This document shows, piece after piece, positions 28,091-37,514 of a stretch of 64,000 bases of DNA. The notes under the pieces are model-generated. The model was not told the origin of the DNA. It saw nothing but the letters and a program-made list of their open reading frames with translations, and did not search any database. Position 1 is the stretch's first letter. Each line of letters starts with the position of its first letter. This stretch comes from Pseudonocardiales bacterium (lineage in GTDB: Bacteria > Actinomycetota > Actinomycetes > Mycobacteriales > Pseudonocardiaceae), in NCBI GenBank assembly GCA_019241525.1, contig JAFAWY010000034.1:62001-126000 (forward strand). Direction: 5' to 3'. A program made the position numbers and the translations under genes.

Positions 28091-28186
28091 ATGCGTCCGG
28101 GGGATGCGTTCACCCTTCTCGTTGAGATCATCATCATGGTGATTGTCGTTTTGGTGGTGCTGTCCATCGCGGGTGTCATTCACTGA
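28091..28186 (+). CDS. 31-residue single-pass membrane peptide
   Basis: This frame, too short for the ORF track, starts at ATG 28091 with GGTGGG upstream. It encodes MRPGDAF followed by about 22 strongly hydrophobic residues (LLVEIIIMVIVVLVVLSIAG) and ends VIH. The acid in the middle of the hydrophobic run is unusual. Its position, about 460 bases before two MarR genes on the same strand, makes it a candidate small membrane protein. It could also be chance. Confidence 0.4.
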   Translation: MRPGDAFTLLVEIIIMVIVVLVVLSIAGVIH

Positions 28187-28355
28187 TGAACTGCTGTTAC
28201 CACTGCCGGTCGCTATTGAGATCGCCGATCACCGTCTGTGTGAGGGGTTCACGGATTTCGATGATGAGATCGGCGAGACCCTTATTGTGTTGATGAAGAG
28301 AGGATGGACAGAGGCCGGTGTGACACCGTGATCAGATGGCCGGCGCAAGTTCGGT

Positions 28356-28564
28356 GAAGCACCGACCAGACCCTGTGCGGGCTGCCACGGAGTCGATCCC
28401 GGCTGAAATCGCTACCCCACGTTGAGTGGGATGACATCCGCCCCGCGTCCGGCCGGTACGCCGGCGCGGTCCGACGCGTGTGCCCGCGCTGCATGGCCGG
28501 GCCGCCCTCGCCGGGACACCCAGCAGCGACGCGACCGAAGCGCTGGACGGCCATGTCGGCCTGA
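28356..28564 (+). pseudogene. possible Cys-motif small protein, frameshifted
   Basis: An open frame without a start reads TLCGLP, then VEWDDIRPASGRYAGAVRRV and CPRC. This recalls small actinobacterial proteins that open with an HRPDxTLCG phrase and contain Cys pairs likely to bind metal. A GTG at 28356 (KHRPD) lies in another frame, so one shift near 28370 would join them. The C-terminal part looks degenerate. The match is by eye only. Confidence 0.3.
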
Positions 28565-28648
28565 GCGCTAACTGCCCAAGACCAAGTTGGGCTATTTTCC
28601 ACGGAACTCCCCGCTGAGGTGTATCAGCAGCCATTCCAGGGCACATCT

Positions 28649-29122
28649 ATGACCTGGGTGTTTGACGATGGGTCAAGAACTGACGGAAGAGGCCAGGCGT
28701 CCATGGTCACGGTTGATGATGCCCGCTGGCTTGCCGATCATCTGCGCAGACTTGTATCGTTGCGGCCTGCCGCCTGGGCGCGCAGCGAGTTGACCCTGGC
28801 CCAACTGATCGCGCTGCACTTCATCAGCGCACGGGCCCCGATCACCTTGATCGCACTGTCCGAGTCCTTGGGTATCCGACCGCCGGCCACCTCCGCGATG
28901 GTTGATCGACTCGCGCGGGCCGGACTGGTCTGCCGCATGCCGGACCCGCAAGACCGCCGACGAGTCCTGCTGGCTGTAACAAGCAATGCGGTCACAATGA
29001 TCGGCAAGATCGACCTGCAGACGGCACGACGCGTGCAGGTGGTACTTAACAGCATGGGTACGGCCGCCCAGCGCTGCCTCACCGAGGTCGTCAAGGACAC
29101 AGCGCGTCGCCTCACCTGCTAA
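28649..29122 (+). CDS. MarR-family transcriptional regulator, copy 1
   Basis: This winged-helix regulator of about 157 residues contains LTLAQLIALHFISARAPITL, the recognition region LGIRPPATSAMVDRLARAGL and wing VCRMPDPQDRRRVLLAV. It lacks the long C-terminal dimer helix seen in larger MarR proteins but has a short helix pair. The ATG start is preceded by CCAGGG. It is followed by a close paralogue in the same direction, about 180 bases away, so the pair arose by tandem duplication. Ligand and targets are unknown. Confidence 0.85.
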   Translation: MTWVFDDGSRTDGRGQASMVTVDDARWLADHLRRLVSLRPAAWARSELTLAQLIALHFISARAPITLIALSESLGIRPPATSAMVDRLARAGLVCRMPDPQDRRRVLLAVTSNAVTMIGKIDLQTARRVQVVLNSMGTAAQRCLTEVVKDTARRLTC

Positions 29123-29304
29123 CCATTCGCGCCGTACGAACGATCTCCACACTGCAGCTTGGCCGTTTGCTGCCGGACGTGCTGTGGGCTGAGTCACTGT
29201 CCGGCGCTCGCTTGTTCAGTTTGATTGCTTACGGGAACTACGGTGAGAACGGATTGCCTCTGGCATCGGCCACCGGTGAGTGTGGTGTCGGTTCAGGAGA
29301 TCAC

Positions 29305-29832
29305 ATGGAGACTGGTCATCAGTGCTCGCAACCCACAGCTGACCCCAGCTACGTTTCCCTAGACCGACCCAATGCTTTCTCCCGCACTAGTGAAACGGTG
29401 GCGGCCTCCGACGCAGCCGTGGTCACCACGGAAGATGTCGATTGGCTCGTGAGGCGACTACAAGCGATGGCCATGGCCAGCCCGACTGTCTGGGCGGGCC
29501 GCGGTATGACGTTGCTCCAGCTCATCGCGCTGCACTTCATTCATGCGCTAGCGCCGGCCACCGTCACCGATGTGGCGCAGGCCCTGAACACCAAGCTACC
29601 GGCTACCTCCGCCATGGTCGATCGACTGGTTCAGATCGGGTTGGTGTCGCGTACGCCCGACCCGCGAGATCGGCGACGTGTCCAGCTGACGACCACCGCC
29701 GCCGCCCAACCAATAGTCGAAGACACCGACGTCAACACCGCCAGACGCCTTATGGCCGTGCTCCACAGCATGAGCACACAGACCCGGCGGCCACTCATCG
29801 ACATCCTGATCGACACCGTACGGCGCTTTTAG
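29305..29832 (+). CDS. MarR-family transcriptional regulator, copy 2
   Basis: This is a paralogue of the preceding regulator, with about 175 residues from ATG 29305, which follows AGGAG by six bases. It has a 45-residue polar N-terminal extension, then MTLLQLIALHFIHALAPATV, KLPATSAMVDRLVQIGLVSR and PDPRDRRRVQLTT. The C-terminus is RPLIDILIDTVRRF. A third, gutted copy lies at 62.6 kb. The two intact copies could form homo- or heterodimers and may control each other, since they are adjacent. Confidence 0.85.
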   Translation: METGHQCSQPTADPSYVSLDRPNAFSRTSETVAASDAAVVTTEDVDWLVRRLQAMAMASPTVWAGRGMTLLQLIALHFIHALAPATVTDVAQALNTKLPATSAMVDRLVQIGLVSRTPDPRDRRRVQLTTTAAAQPIVEDTDVNTARRLMAVLHSMSTQTRRPLIDILIDTVRRF

Positions 29833-30088
29833 CGACTCGCCCCCCGCGTTCGTCCAGAGGAGCCCAGCATCATCACCACGGTGATCGATAGGGCCAGCAC
29901 GGGGATCGAAGCGATAGTGCAGAGACTTTTCGCATACCGAAATTGTCACTGCCAGTCACGGCGGTTTCTGGATTGATCAATCGAATGTCGGGTCGGCGAT
30001 GGTCGATTGAGCGCCTCCCCTCTTTGTTCTTGAGCATGGCAGCAAACGCTCGGCCAACTCGTTCTGGCACTGGTGTGTTGTTAGAGCG

Positions 30089-31168
30089 TCAACGGGAGGT
30101 GTTGCCGGATTCCTGGAAGCCCGGCTCGGATGAAGGGTCGATCTCGAACGGACGCATGTTCCCGGTCACGGTGTTGTCGATTACTGCGCAGTCGGTGGAT
30201 CCTTCGGTGAGCATGACCGCGCGATCACCGGGCCCAGAGAAGTGGTTGCTGCGTACGACGACGCCAGGAAAGTTCCGTAACAAGACGGCTTGGGCACCGT
30301 TGACCGCGCAGGTGTTGCCATCAAAGACGATCGCCGGCTGTCCGGCTGGCGCACCCCGGGCACCATGGCCGTCCGTGGTAGCAATCAGGCACTGAACGTC
30401 AACATTGGTGCAGATGTTGTCGGCGATGACGACGTCGTAGGTTGGCGGAGCATCACCGGTGTCATAGGTCTGAAAGCAGTCGGTGTGCGGACCCCCGTGG
30501 GGATAGCCGGCCGCCTTGATGTCCTTGATCGTGTTTCCGGTCAACCGGTGACCCCACCCAAAAAATCGGATCCCGTCGGCGTCACCCTGAGTGCGCAGCA
30601 CCGAGTCGCTGACTGTGTTGTTCCGCAGGGTGATCCGTTGACCAGAAATCCAGATTCCAGTCCCATCGGCACGCTGGACGATGTTCGACTCGATGATCGT
30701 GTCCACGCAGTCCCGGCATGCCACGCCATCTTCGGTGGCGTTATAGACCACATTGTTGCGGGCGACGAGTCCGCGACCGGTCATGGTCAGACCATCCCCA
30801 TCTTCTAGCGCCAGGCCCTGGATGACGACGTAGTCAGCCTGGACGTTTATGCTGCGCATCCTCGCGCCATCAGAGACAATCTTGATCGGTTGCTGAGATG
30901 TTCCCGAAGTCCTCACCTCGAGTTCGGCGTCGGTGAGACCGTCGCCGCTCAGGCACACGATTCCGCCGGGTTGGACTTGTTGCAGTGCTGCGCTGGCTTG
31001 CTGGGGTTCGGTGACCCGGTTGACGCACTCCGCGGGAAGTGGACCCGACGGAGGTGAAGGGGGCGGACCGCCGGCCGGGGGAGGGCCAGGGGCCTGCGCA
31101 CAACCACTGATGATCAGCATCAGACCGATCATCGTGGTGAACAGGCCAATGATGGGTCGGGAGCTCAC
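30089..31168 (-). CDS. right-handed beta-helix lipoprotein
   Basis: This 359-residue protein starts at GTG with GGAGGAAGG before it. The signal ends at a lipobox (LMLIISGC), followed by a Pro-rich spacer. The rest is a parallel beta-helix of repeated turns such as GRGLVARNNVVYNATEDGV, TIIESNIVQRADGTGIWI and ITLRNNTVSD. Such folds occur in polysaccharide lyases and epimerases; Asp/Asn-rich turns and HTDCFQTYD could be part of a substrate cleft. I place it outside the membrane, acting on or binding a polysaccharide. It is first in the minus-strand envelope group. Confidence 0.85.
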   Translation of the reverse strand: MSSRPIIGLFTTMIGLMLIISGCAQAPGPPPAGGPPPSPPSGPLPAECVNRVTEPQQASAALQQVQPGGIVCLSGDGLTDAELEVRTSGTSQQPIKIVSDGARMRSINVQADYVVIQGLALEDGDGLTMTGRGLVARNNVVYNATEDGVACRDCVDTIIESNIVQRADGTGIWISGQRITLRNNTVSDSVLRTQGDADGIRFFGWGHRLTGNTIKDIKAAGYPHGGPHTDCFQTYDTGDAPPTYDVVIADNICTNVDVQCLIATTDGHGARGAPAGQPAIVFDGNTCAVNGAQAVLLRNFPGVVVRSNHFSGPGDRAVMLTEGSTDCAVIDNTVTGNMRPFEIDPSSEPGFQESGNTSR

Positions 31169-31346
31169 TGCCTTCCTCCGTTCCGCGTGCCAAAAGGCCG
31201 CCCCTCTTGCTCGGCTACTGCCATGGTCACGGCGTTGACGGATCGTTGCAGCCGCTGGCTCGGTCAAGTGCGCTGACGCTCTTAGCGCACAGCGGACCGA
31301 TGCTGGCGAGGACAGCCATTGGGCGCACAGTGTGGGAGTGTTTGAG

Positions 31347-32945
31347 TTATGAGGCTTTGTCCCTTCGTCGCGTCGTGGTGGCCCAGAAGACGATGGCGTA
31401 AACACCAAGCGCCACGCTGGCACCCAGCGTTAAGGTGACGAAGCTGCCGAGCTGGTTACGGCTGACGAGGTGATCCAGCCACCACACTGCAGCAGCTACC
31501 GGCACCATCGCGGCCGTGGCTGCTACTGCCCCGGCGAGGGTTCTGACCTCGATGGGTTGCTCCTGCGGGACGACCTGGCGCAATCGAAACAGCACCAGTC
31601 CCCCAGCGGCGAGTTCACTGGCCAGGATTGCCACCACGAGCAAAACTAGGCGAGCGCCATTGGCGGGCAGGAGCAGGCTGGCGGCAGCGATCAGCAATGT
31701 TATGCCGAATGCGACTTCGCTGGCCCGCCGCGGAACGCGGTCGTCAAGGAGCGCGAATAGCGCCTGTCGACCGATATCGTGCACTCCTCCGACCAATTGG
31801 GCCACCGCCACCACAATCAGGCAGGTGGCGAGTGGACCGATCAGGGACCCATGACGCAATTCGCCGTGGGCAAGAATGTCGGCAGTGGGCCTGGAAAACA
31901 CTGCGAGCAACACCAGCAGCGGCAGGCTGGCGATGACGGCGTAAGACAACCCTTGGCGCCATGCCACGTTGAATTGGGTGCGATCCTCGTGATGGGCAGC
32001 GCGGGCGAGTCCGGGCAACGCGGCCATCGATACGGCGCGAGCGCTGATGTAGGACAGGGCGTAGAACACTGAGTAGGACAGTTGTATGACGAACACGCCG
32101 CCAGGGACCGAGCTGGCCAGTGCGAGCAATAGGTACATTGCTGCTGCCGGCCAGGCGGCTACGCCTACGGAGCGCATCATTCTGCGGATCACTGCGACTG
32201 CTTCGGAATCATGCCGCCAGCGTGTTGACGGGCGTGTCAGTAAACCCACGCGTGCCGCGCCGAACAATTGCAGTGCTGCGTGCAATGCCACAGCCGCAGT
32301 GCTGCCCAGCCCCAGTGCAACCACCAAATCGACGGGCACATGGGAGATGTCGAGTCCAGTGCCGTAGTACCAGCCAGCCAGCGTCACAGTCAGGATCAGG
32401 ATGATATTCTCCACGGCCGGTGCGCCTGCTGCCATCGCGAAGCGCCCGCGCGCCTGCTGGGCCGCCATGCCGAGGTATATCAGACAATATAGCAAAATTT
32501 GCGGTGCGACAATTAAGATGAGCAGTGTTGTGAATTGCAACCCTTGCGCCCGCTGCGCCGGGTTAGGAATCCCAAAGGTTAACGTCCAGGCCACCGCTGG
32601 AGCGGCGATCATTAATAATGCGACAACGGCGGACGAGACTGCAAGCAACCACCCGGTTACTCGGCCGAGCATTTGCTGGGCCCTGGCCAGGTCTCCGGCG
32701 CTGACGGCGCCGACCACGCCTGGCACCAGCACCATTGTCAGTACGGGTCCGGCGAGCAACGTGAAGACGATGTTCGGCACGATGTAGCCCGCCTGGAAGG
32801 AGTTGCCGAAATAGGTGGGCCCGAGTACTGCGCCGATGACGACCACTCGGAGCAGTCCGGTGGCTCGGCTGACCAGCGTCCAGCCGGCAACGGTCGCGGA
32901 GTTCCGTGCTGTGGCGGCAGAGGTTGCGTCTTCCAGCACGGTCAC
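31347..32945 (-). CDS. MurJ/MviN-like lipid-linked flippase
   Basis: This 532-residue membrane protein has about 13-14 helices. The N-terminus (ARNSATVAGWTLVSRATGLL, YFGNSFQAGYIVPN) is the MurJ/MviN signature of the MOP exporter family. It may flip lipid II or a polysaccharide precursor. It is shorter than the large mycobacterial MurJ fusion with a kinase-like domain, so I regard it as a second, specialised flippase. The GTG start has AAGGGA nearby. Neighbouring lipoprotein and glycosyltransferase genes on the same strand support a role in a cell-surface glycan. Confidence 0.85.
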   Translation of the reverse strand: MTVLEDATSAATARNSATVAGWTLVSRATGLLRVVVIGAVLGPTYFGNSFQAGYIVPNIVFTLLAGPVLTMVLVPGVVGAVSAGDLARAQQMLGRVTGWLLAVSSAVVALLMIAAPAVAWTLTFGIPNPAQRAQGLQFTTLLILIVAPQILLYCLIYLGMAAQQARGRFAMAAGAPAVENIILILTVTLAGWYYGTGLDISHVPVDLVVALGLGSTAAVALHAALQLFGAARVGLLTRPSTRWRHDSEAVAVIRRMMRSVGVAAWPAAAMYLLLALASSVPGGVFVIQLSYSVFYALSYISARAVSMAALPGLARAAHHEDRTQFNVAWRQGLSYAVIASLPLLVLLAVFSRPTADILAHGELRHGSLIGPLATCLIVVAVAQLVGGVHDIGRQALFALLDDRVPRRASEVAFGITLLIAAASLLLPANGARLVLLVVAILASELAAGGLVLFRLRQVVPQEQPIEVRTLAGAVAATAAMVPVAAAVWWLDHLVSRNQLGSFVTLTLGASVALGVYAIVFWATTTRRRDKAS

Positions 32946-33276
32946 CGGCCCATCCCTTCAAACCGGTAGCGCATATGAGGCGGTGCTGCGTCTGCGTAGC
33001 CACCGTAGCCGTACTGGGCCAAGGCGCAAGGAAGTCCGGCCACATGCCCATATCAGGTAGTTGGCAGGCGTGCGTGGGCCCACAGCTGCTGAGTGGCCAG
33101 AACGGTTTATATCGTCGCTGTCCATACGGCGGCGTTCCTCGCGCTCGGTTGTCTTATGTGGCCACGCCGGCCGGCAGGGCAGCAAGTAATCCACGCGGTG
33201 CGCATTGCTGCTTAATTCATTTGCACCTGTGTGGTGTAGAAGAGTCACTCGCTTGGCCTCCACGTCCATCCGCTGC
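32946..33276. other. intergenic region, no gene seen
   Basis: This is the upstream region of the flippase and the downstream side of the flavin monooxygenase. ORFs present are shadows or compositionally poor, and no repeat or RNA is evident. Confidence 0.35.
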
Positions 33277-34488
33277 TTACCGATGGCCACTCTGGAGAAG
33301 CTTCTCCCGTTGATGCCCGCGCAAGCCCCTCTTTGCCATGCCTAACGATCGACGCAGGTTCCGCAGTATGGTGATCTGGGTAGCCAAGTGGAGTGGATAA
33401 CGCCAGAGGGGAGAATGCCCTCGACGTTTCCATAGCGAGTACGAAAATTGGGTGATGTTCTGGTTGATGTGGTGTGGGACATCCTCGAACCACTTGGCGC
33501 TGTTCAACGCCTCGCGTTGCATGGCAAGCAGCGCGGCGCGTCGATTGTTCTGATATCCAGCAAGTGTCATCGTGAGGTTTTTGTGTTCCTCCAGCTTCTC
33601 GGCGAGAGCGATCGCGTCCCCCATCGCCAGTGTGGTGCCTGAGCCAATCGTAAAATGTGTCGTATGCGCAGCGTCGCCCATAAGAGCCACGTTATTATAG
33701 TACCAATTATTGTTGTTAACGCGTTTGAAGTTGAGCCACCGCGCCTTACCTATGCCCCCCCGAGACTCGTTGATCAATGAATGGTTACCTAGATGGCGCT
33801 CGAAAATTTTTTCCAAAAGTTTGACCGCCTGGTCCGATTCGAGTGAGTTAAAGCCGAGTCCGACCCAGGTCTCTGGTGGGCACTCGACAATCAGAGTGCT
33901 AGTGTGCGCGTCAAAGCGGTAAGCGTGGAACCATATCCAGCCGGCAGCCGTCTCTTCGAATGCAAAAGTAAAAGAATCGAAGATCCGTTGTGTGCCCAAC
34001 CAGATATACTTATTACGTCCGATCTCGATGTCAGTTTCAAGGTGGTCTGAATGCAATTGCCGCATCAGGCTATTGATACCGTCGCATGCGACGACCAAGT
34101 CTGCATTCGCGAAGTCCGAGACATCCTGGACCGCGCGTTCGAACTGGACATCGATATCGAGCCCCTTCGCCCGCTCTACCAAAACGTCGAGCAGGCGTTG
34201 ACGATCGAGACTGTAACCATATCCACCAAGATAGGCCGTATGCTCACCATGAACGTGCACTTCTTGGCCACCCCACGTGACGGAAGAGTCGCGTATCTGC
34301 CGAGCGCTGACGGGGTCGTTGCGGTAAAGCTCATCAAGTAAATCGTCCCAGAACACGACACCCCAGCCATACGTCACTCCGGCCGGATTGCGTTCGACAA
34401 CGGTGACATTATGATTTTTACTGCGCAACTTCGCCGAGATGGCGAAGTACAGACCAGCAGGTCCACCCCCCACGCACACGACTTTCAT
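33277..34488 (-). CDS. FAD-dependent aromatic monooxygenase
   Basis: This 403-residue group A flavoprotein hydroxylase has FAD motif GGGPAGLYFAI, the middle DLVVACDGINS and GD motif VALMGDAAHTTHFTIGSGTT. The pattern GVTYGWGVVFWDDLL is like the N-terminal half of salicylyl-CoA 5-hydroxylase, so an aryl-CoA or similar substrate is possible. It uses NAD(P)H and O2. Codon use is distinctly A+T-richer than in the flanks (Asn- and Lys-rich), suggesting transfer. It lies 44 bases downstream of the glycosyltransferase gene on the same strand. Confidence 0.87.
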   Translation of the reverse strand: MKVVCVGGGPAGLYFAISAKLRSKNHNVTVVERNPAGVTYGWGVVFWDDLLDELYRNDPVSARQIRDSSVTWGGQEVHVHGEHTAYLGGYGYSLDRQRLLDVLVERAKGLDIDVQFERAVQDVSDFANADLVVACDGINSLMRQLHSDHLETDIEIGRNKYIWLGTQRIFDSFTFAFEETAAGWIWFHAYRFDAHTSTLIVECPPETWVGLGFNSLESDQAVKLLEKIFERHLGNHSLINESRGGIGKARWLNFKRVNNNNWYYNNVALMGDAAHTTHFTIGSGTTLAMGDAIALAEKLEEHKNLTMTLAGYQNNRRAALLAMQREALNSAKWFEDVPHHINQNITQFSYSLWKRRGHSPLWRYPLHLATQITILRNLRRSLGMAKRGLRGHQREKLLQSGHR

Positions 34489-34532
34489 GTCATCACACGC
34501 CCGTCTATTGCTCCCGATTCAGACAGATCACC

Positions 34533-35507
34533 TCACGCGCGGAGTAGGTATAGCGACGGCATGCCGCAGCGCTGGATTGAGGTACCAAGGGTCGCCAGCA
34601 TGACCTCAACAGTGAGGCAGTCCACGTCGCAGTGCATGGCCAGGCCTCGACGGGCAAGTTCGGTGGCCAGCTGTTGTTGATGATTATCGACCTGTTCGCC
34701 ATACGCGCTATCCCGGGGAGTCAGGACCGGATACCGTCCGGCCTCCAAAGCGGCCAATGCTGACCCGGTGCCTGCATGGCTAATGACGATATCTGCCCGC
34801 GCCAGCTCAGCGGACAGCTCGGCGGCGGGCAGCAACGGCGTCGGCTGGATCGGTAGATCCGCAACGTGTGTTTCACCTGTCTGCCACAACACCTGCACCG
34901 GCAGCCCGGTGGTCTGCGCCAGCACACCGTCGGGCGCCAGCAGCGGCGCCAGATGCCCAAACAAGCGACGAAACGGATACTGCGTGGCGCATCCTGACAT
35001 GACCACCACCCGAAGCACCGTCCCAGGCGCCCGGGCCACGGCAACCGGTTCATACCCGTCGAACACGCTTCCTGCGTAGCCCCACCGCCGACTCGACCAA
35101 CCCAAGTATTGGGTATAGGTCCGCACACCAGGCACCCACTGCAGGATCTGCCCGGTCAGCGATGGGGCGTGCACTCGGGCCGCGCTCTCGATGTAGTGGC
35201 ACATCACCCCCCGGAAAGCCAGATACGGCAGGTACCCCAGTGCGATCCCCGCCCCTGTCGATACCGCTCTGGTCAGCTTCCGTTGCTTCATCAACCGATG
35301 TGCATGGGGTACACACCGAAGCACATCCGGGAGGCTGCGCACACCCACGTAGGGCACGAACTCCACGTCTCGACCCGCCAACATCGACCGGCTTTGCTGA
35401 TCCGCGTGGGTCACCCACACCGAATCACCGTCGTGTGGGATCCGATCGGCAAGGCGGTCCAACTCGGCAAGATGGCCACCCGTGGCGGCAAGGAAAAGCG
35501 TGGTCAT
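34533..35507 (-). CDS. glycosyltransferase, GT28/EpsF-type
   Basis: This 324-residue enzyme starts at ATG 35507 behind GGAGGGGGAAGG, which decides the start over the longer ORF. The N-terminal half MTTLFLAATGGHLAELDRLA resembles Alg14-type membrane-anchoring domains. The C-terminal half (ADIVISHAGTGSALAALEAG and PVLTPRDSAYGEQVDNHQQQ) is the Alg13/MurG-type UDP-sugar-binding site. It should transfer a sugar to a lipid-linked acceptor on the inner face of the membrane. With the flippase it could make and export a glycolipid. Confidence 0.85.
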   Translation of the reverse strand: MTTLFLAATGGHLAELDRLADRIPHDGDSVWVTHADQQSRSMLAGRDVEFVPYVGVRSLPDVLRCVPHAHRLMKQRKLTRAVSTGAGIALGYLPYLAFRGVMCHYIESAARVHAPSLTGQILQWVPGVRTYTQYLGWSSRRWGYAGSVFDGYEPVAVARAPGTVLRVVVMSGCATQYPFRRLFGHLAPLLAPDGVLAQTTGLPVQVLWQTGETHVADLPIQPTPLLPAAELSAELARADIVISHAGTGSALAALEAGRYPVLTPRDSAYGEQVDNHQQQLATELARRGLAMHCDVDCLTVEVMLATLGTSIQRCGMPSLYLLRA

Positions 35508-36148
35508 GTGGCCTTCCCCCTCCACGAACCTGTGCCGTAGCGGGTTGGTCGCCGACCTGGCGGCTTGTTCAGCAAAGTACTTGGCAAACGTCGTTCGATC
35601 ACGCCTAAGCCATCCTGTCACCACTAAGGGTGACAGCAACCGCCCCGCACCGAATTCATCGCAAGGGACGCTCATGATCAAATTAACGGCCACTGACCGG
35701 GCGTCCATGATGGCGTCCGCAGACCGCGATGGTGACGCATCGTCACCAGACTCGGCAGTGAGAACTCTTTAAAAGACTCGAGTCGCCTAGCGCGTCGCAT
35801 CTAACTTCGCGGAAGCGACGGATAACTCCAAGCTTGTACAGCCGCTAATCGATATTCTTATGGCGGCTCAGTGCAGCCACCGCTTAATTAGGCCGCTTTG
35901 ATTCGCCCACTCAAAGGCCCCAACCAAAAGCCGAATCATTTATGGACCTGCCGGAGTCCGGCGCACGACTGATTTTAAGGGCAAAGTGTTCGCGAGGCCG
36001 TTGTGATATGCGCCCCGGCTATCTAGTATCAGAAATGGACGAATTTGTCCGATCGTCTCCACTTGGATGCATTGGCTCGTGCCCGTCCTTCTGTCGCGCC
36101 GGGCTGCGGCCGAGCCATCGACGAACGTGGATCCCTCTCCAAGAGTGG
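35508..36148. other. A+T-richer intergenic region
   Basis: About 640 bases separate the lysozyme-like lipoprotein and the glycosyltransferase. No coding frame is convincing. The stretch near 35770-35960 is A+T-rich and probably contains the promoter for the glycosyltransferase/monooxygenase unit. No repeat was identified. Confidence 0.35.
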
Positions 36149-36928
36149 TCAGCCGTCGGCCCAATCTAACCAGGGCTTGGTATCGAGGTAGTGGCGGACT
36201 TGGTAGACGTAGTGCTCGGATTCAGGGTCTTTCCAGTCCCCGGAAAAATGCCAGCCCACGCAACCCCAGATATCGCCGGGGTTATATGTATTATCCAGGT
36301 AGCTGATCCACCCCTCATAGCAGCTACGAATTAGTGCCCCGTAATAGTCAACGTTGAACGAGGTGCTCTGCTGCGACAGTGGATAGGAACCGGGTTTGGT
36401 TAGATGCTTGAGTTGCATGATTCCGAAGCTCGTCGGGCACGGAGGGATGTCGCCGCCGACACAGTCAGCCGGATTGCCGGATTCGTCAGAAACAGTGCTC
36501 TGTCGCCAGTCGCTCTCCTGGATGGCCACTGCCCGTAACAGATCGGCATCCAAACCCCACTTGCAGGCTCCCCAGGCTAAAATCGCGTCCGTAGTGCCGG
36601 TAAACTTGCCGTCGATGCGAGGAACAAACTGCTGATTGGCCTGCTCGGCAAAATCGTCCCAAGCGGGCAGCGCCACCCCGTCAGGGACGAAGTGATTCGC
36701 TTGGGTGTTCTCCGGTCGCGGCTCCCATTGATCCCCCCGGACTCGCGCGGCACATTCAGTACCTGAGGGAAGCGTTGCGCCTACCGGAAGCGCGAGACCG
36801 TTCTGTTCGCCGCCTTCTCTCGAAGTGATCGGCGTACACGCGCTCATGGTGAACAACAAAATAAACGCAATGGTGATGCTGCGCCGTGGCGAGGAAGGTC
36901 TGACCTCCGCCCGCTTGGACCGGCTCAA
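36149..36928 (-). CDS. lytic transglycosylase-like lipoprotein
   Basis: This 259-residue protein starts at TTG, with GGGGAGG six bases upstream. A lipobox (LLFTMSAC) gives a membrane lipoprotein. The C-terminal half has the goose-lysozyme/SLT-like pattern: LLRAVAIQESDWRQS with catalytic Glu, and TSFGIMQLKH. Paired Cys (CVGGDIPPC) suggest a disulphide. It probably cuts peptidoglycan glycan strands outside the membrane to make space for an envelope structure. It lies in the A+T-rich region and is upstream of the glycan genes on the same strand. Confidence 0.82.
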   Translation of the reverse strand: MSRSKRAEVRPSSPRRSITIAFILLFTMSACTPITSREGGEQNGLALPVGATLPSGTECAARVRGDQWEPRPENTQANHFVPDGVALPAWDDFAEQANQQFVPRIDGKFTGTTDAILAWGACKWGLDADLLRAVAIQESDWRQSTVSDESGNPADCVGGDIPPCPTSFGIMQLKHLTKPGSYPLSQQSTSFNVDYYGALIRSCYEGWISYLDNTYNPGDIWGCVGWHFSGDWKDPESEHYVYQVRHYLDTKPWLDWADG

Positions 36929-37514
36929 CGCGTGCCTCCCCGACCATCTCCGTCGCAGGACGAACCTACCAGGCGGCCTAGTAATGTGCGCATAAACTTA
37001 AAATGAGCGATAGCGCTAACTGCATGATTATCGCTCAACATCAACGTCGCGGACGGGGAGGCGGCGCACTGACCAGCACATCCTAGGGTGTTGGCCTGCT
37101 CGCGTATCCCAAAGACGGCACAGTGCGCCCACATTCGTAGTGACTGTCACGCAGTTCGTCGCTCTCCTTGTTGTGGCGTGCCTGAAAAGGACCGCCGGAG
37201 TGCGTCGCTAACCGGGCGGTCCGGTAGCAGTCCTACCATGCTCAGGCCCGTTAACAGGTCGAGCTTCTCGATAGAGCTACTCCCTCTGACCTGCAAGAAG
37301 CGACAAGCGGCACACGCCAGCATTCGACTTGGGCACGTATTGGGCACACCTCCTCCGCACGTCTACCGACAGGACAAGCTTGGCCCCGCACTTGTCCACT
37401 CCAGTTCTTGCGCCGGCGGGCGGCGCAGCTGGCGTCCTTGCGCCCTTCGACAGTCAGCCGGGCTTGCGTGTTGGTCAATCTCTCTCGTCGTTGTGATCAC
37501 GTACCCTCGGGCAG
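36929..37514. other. intergenic region, divergent promoters expected
   Basis: This region lies between the divergent lysozyme-like lipoprotein and the carboxylesterase. ORFs at 37147-37478 overlap on both strands and none is recognised. It probably carries both promoters. Confidence 0.35.
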
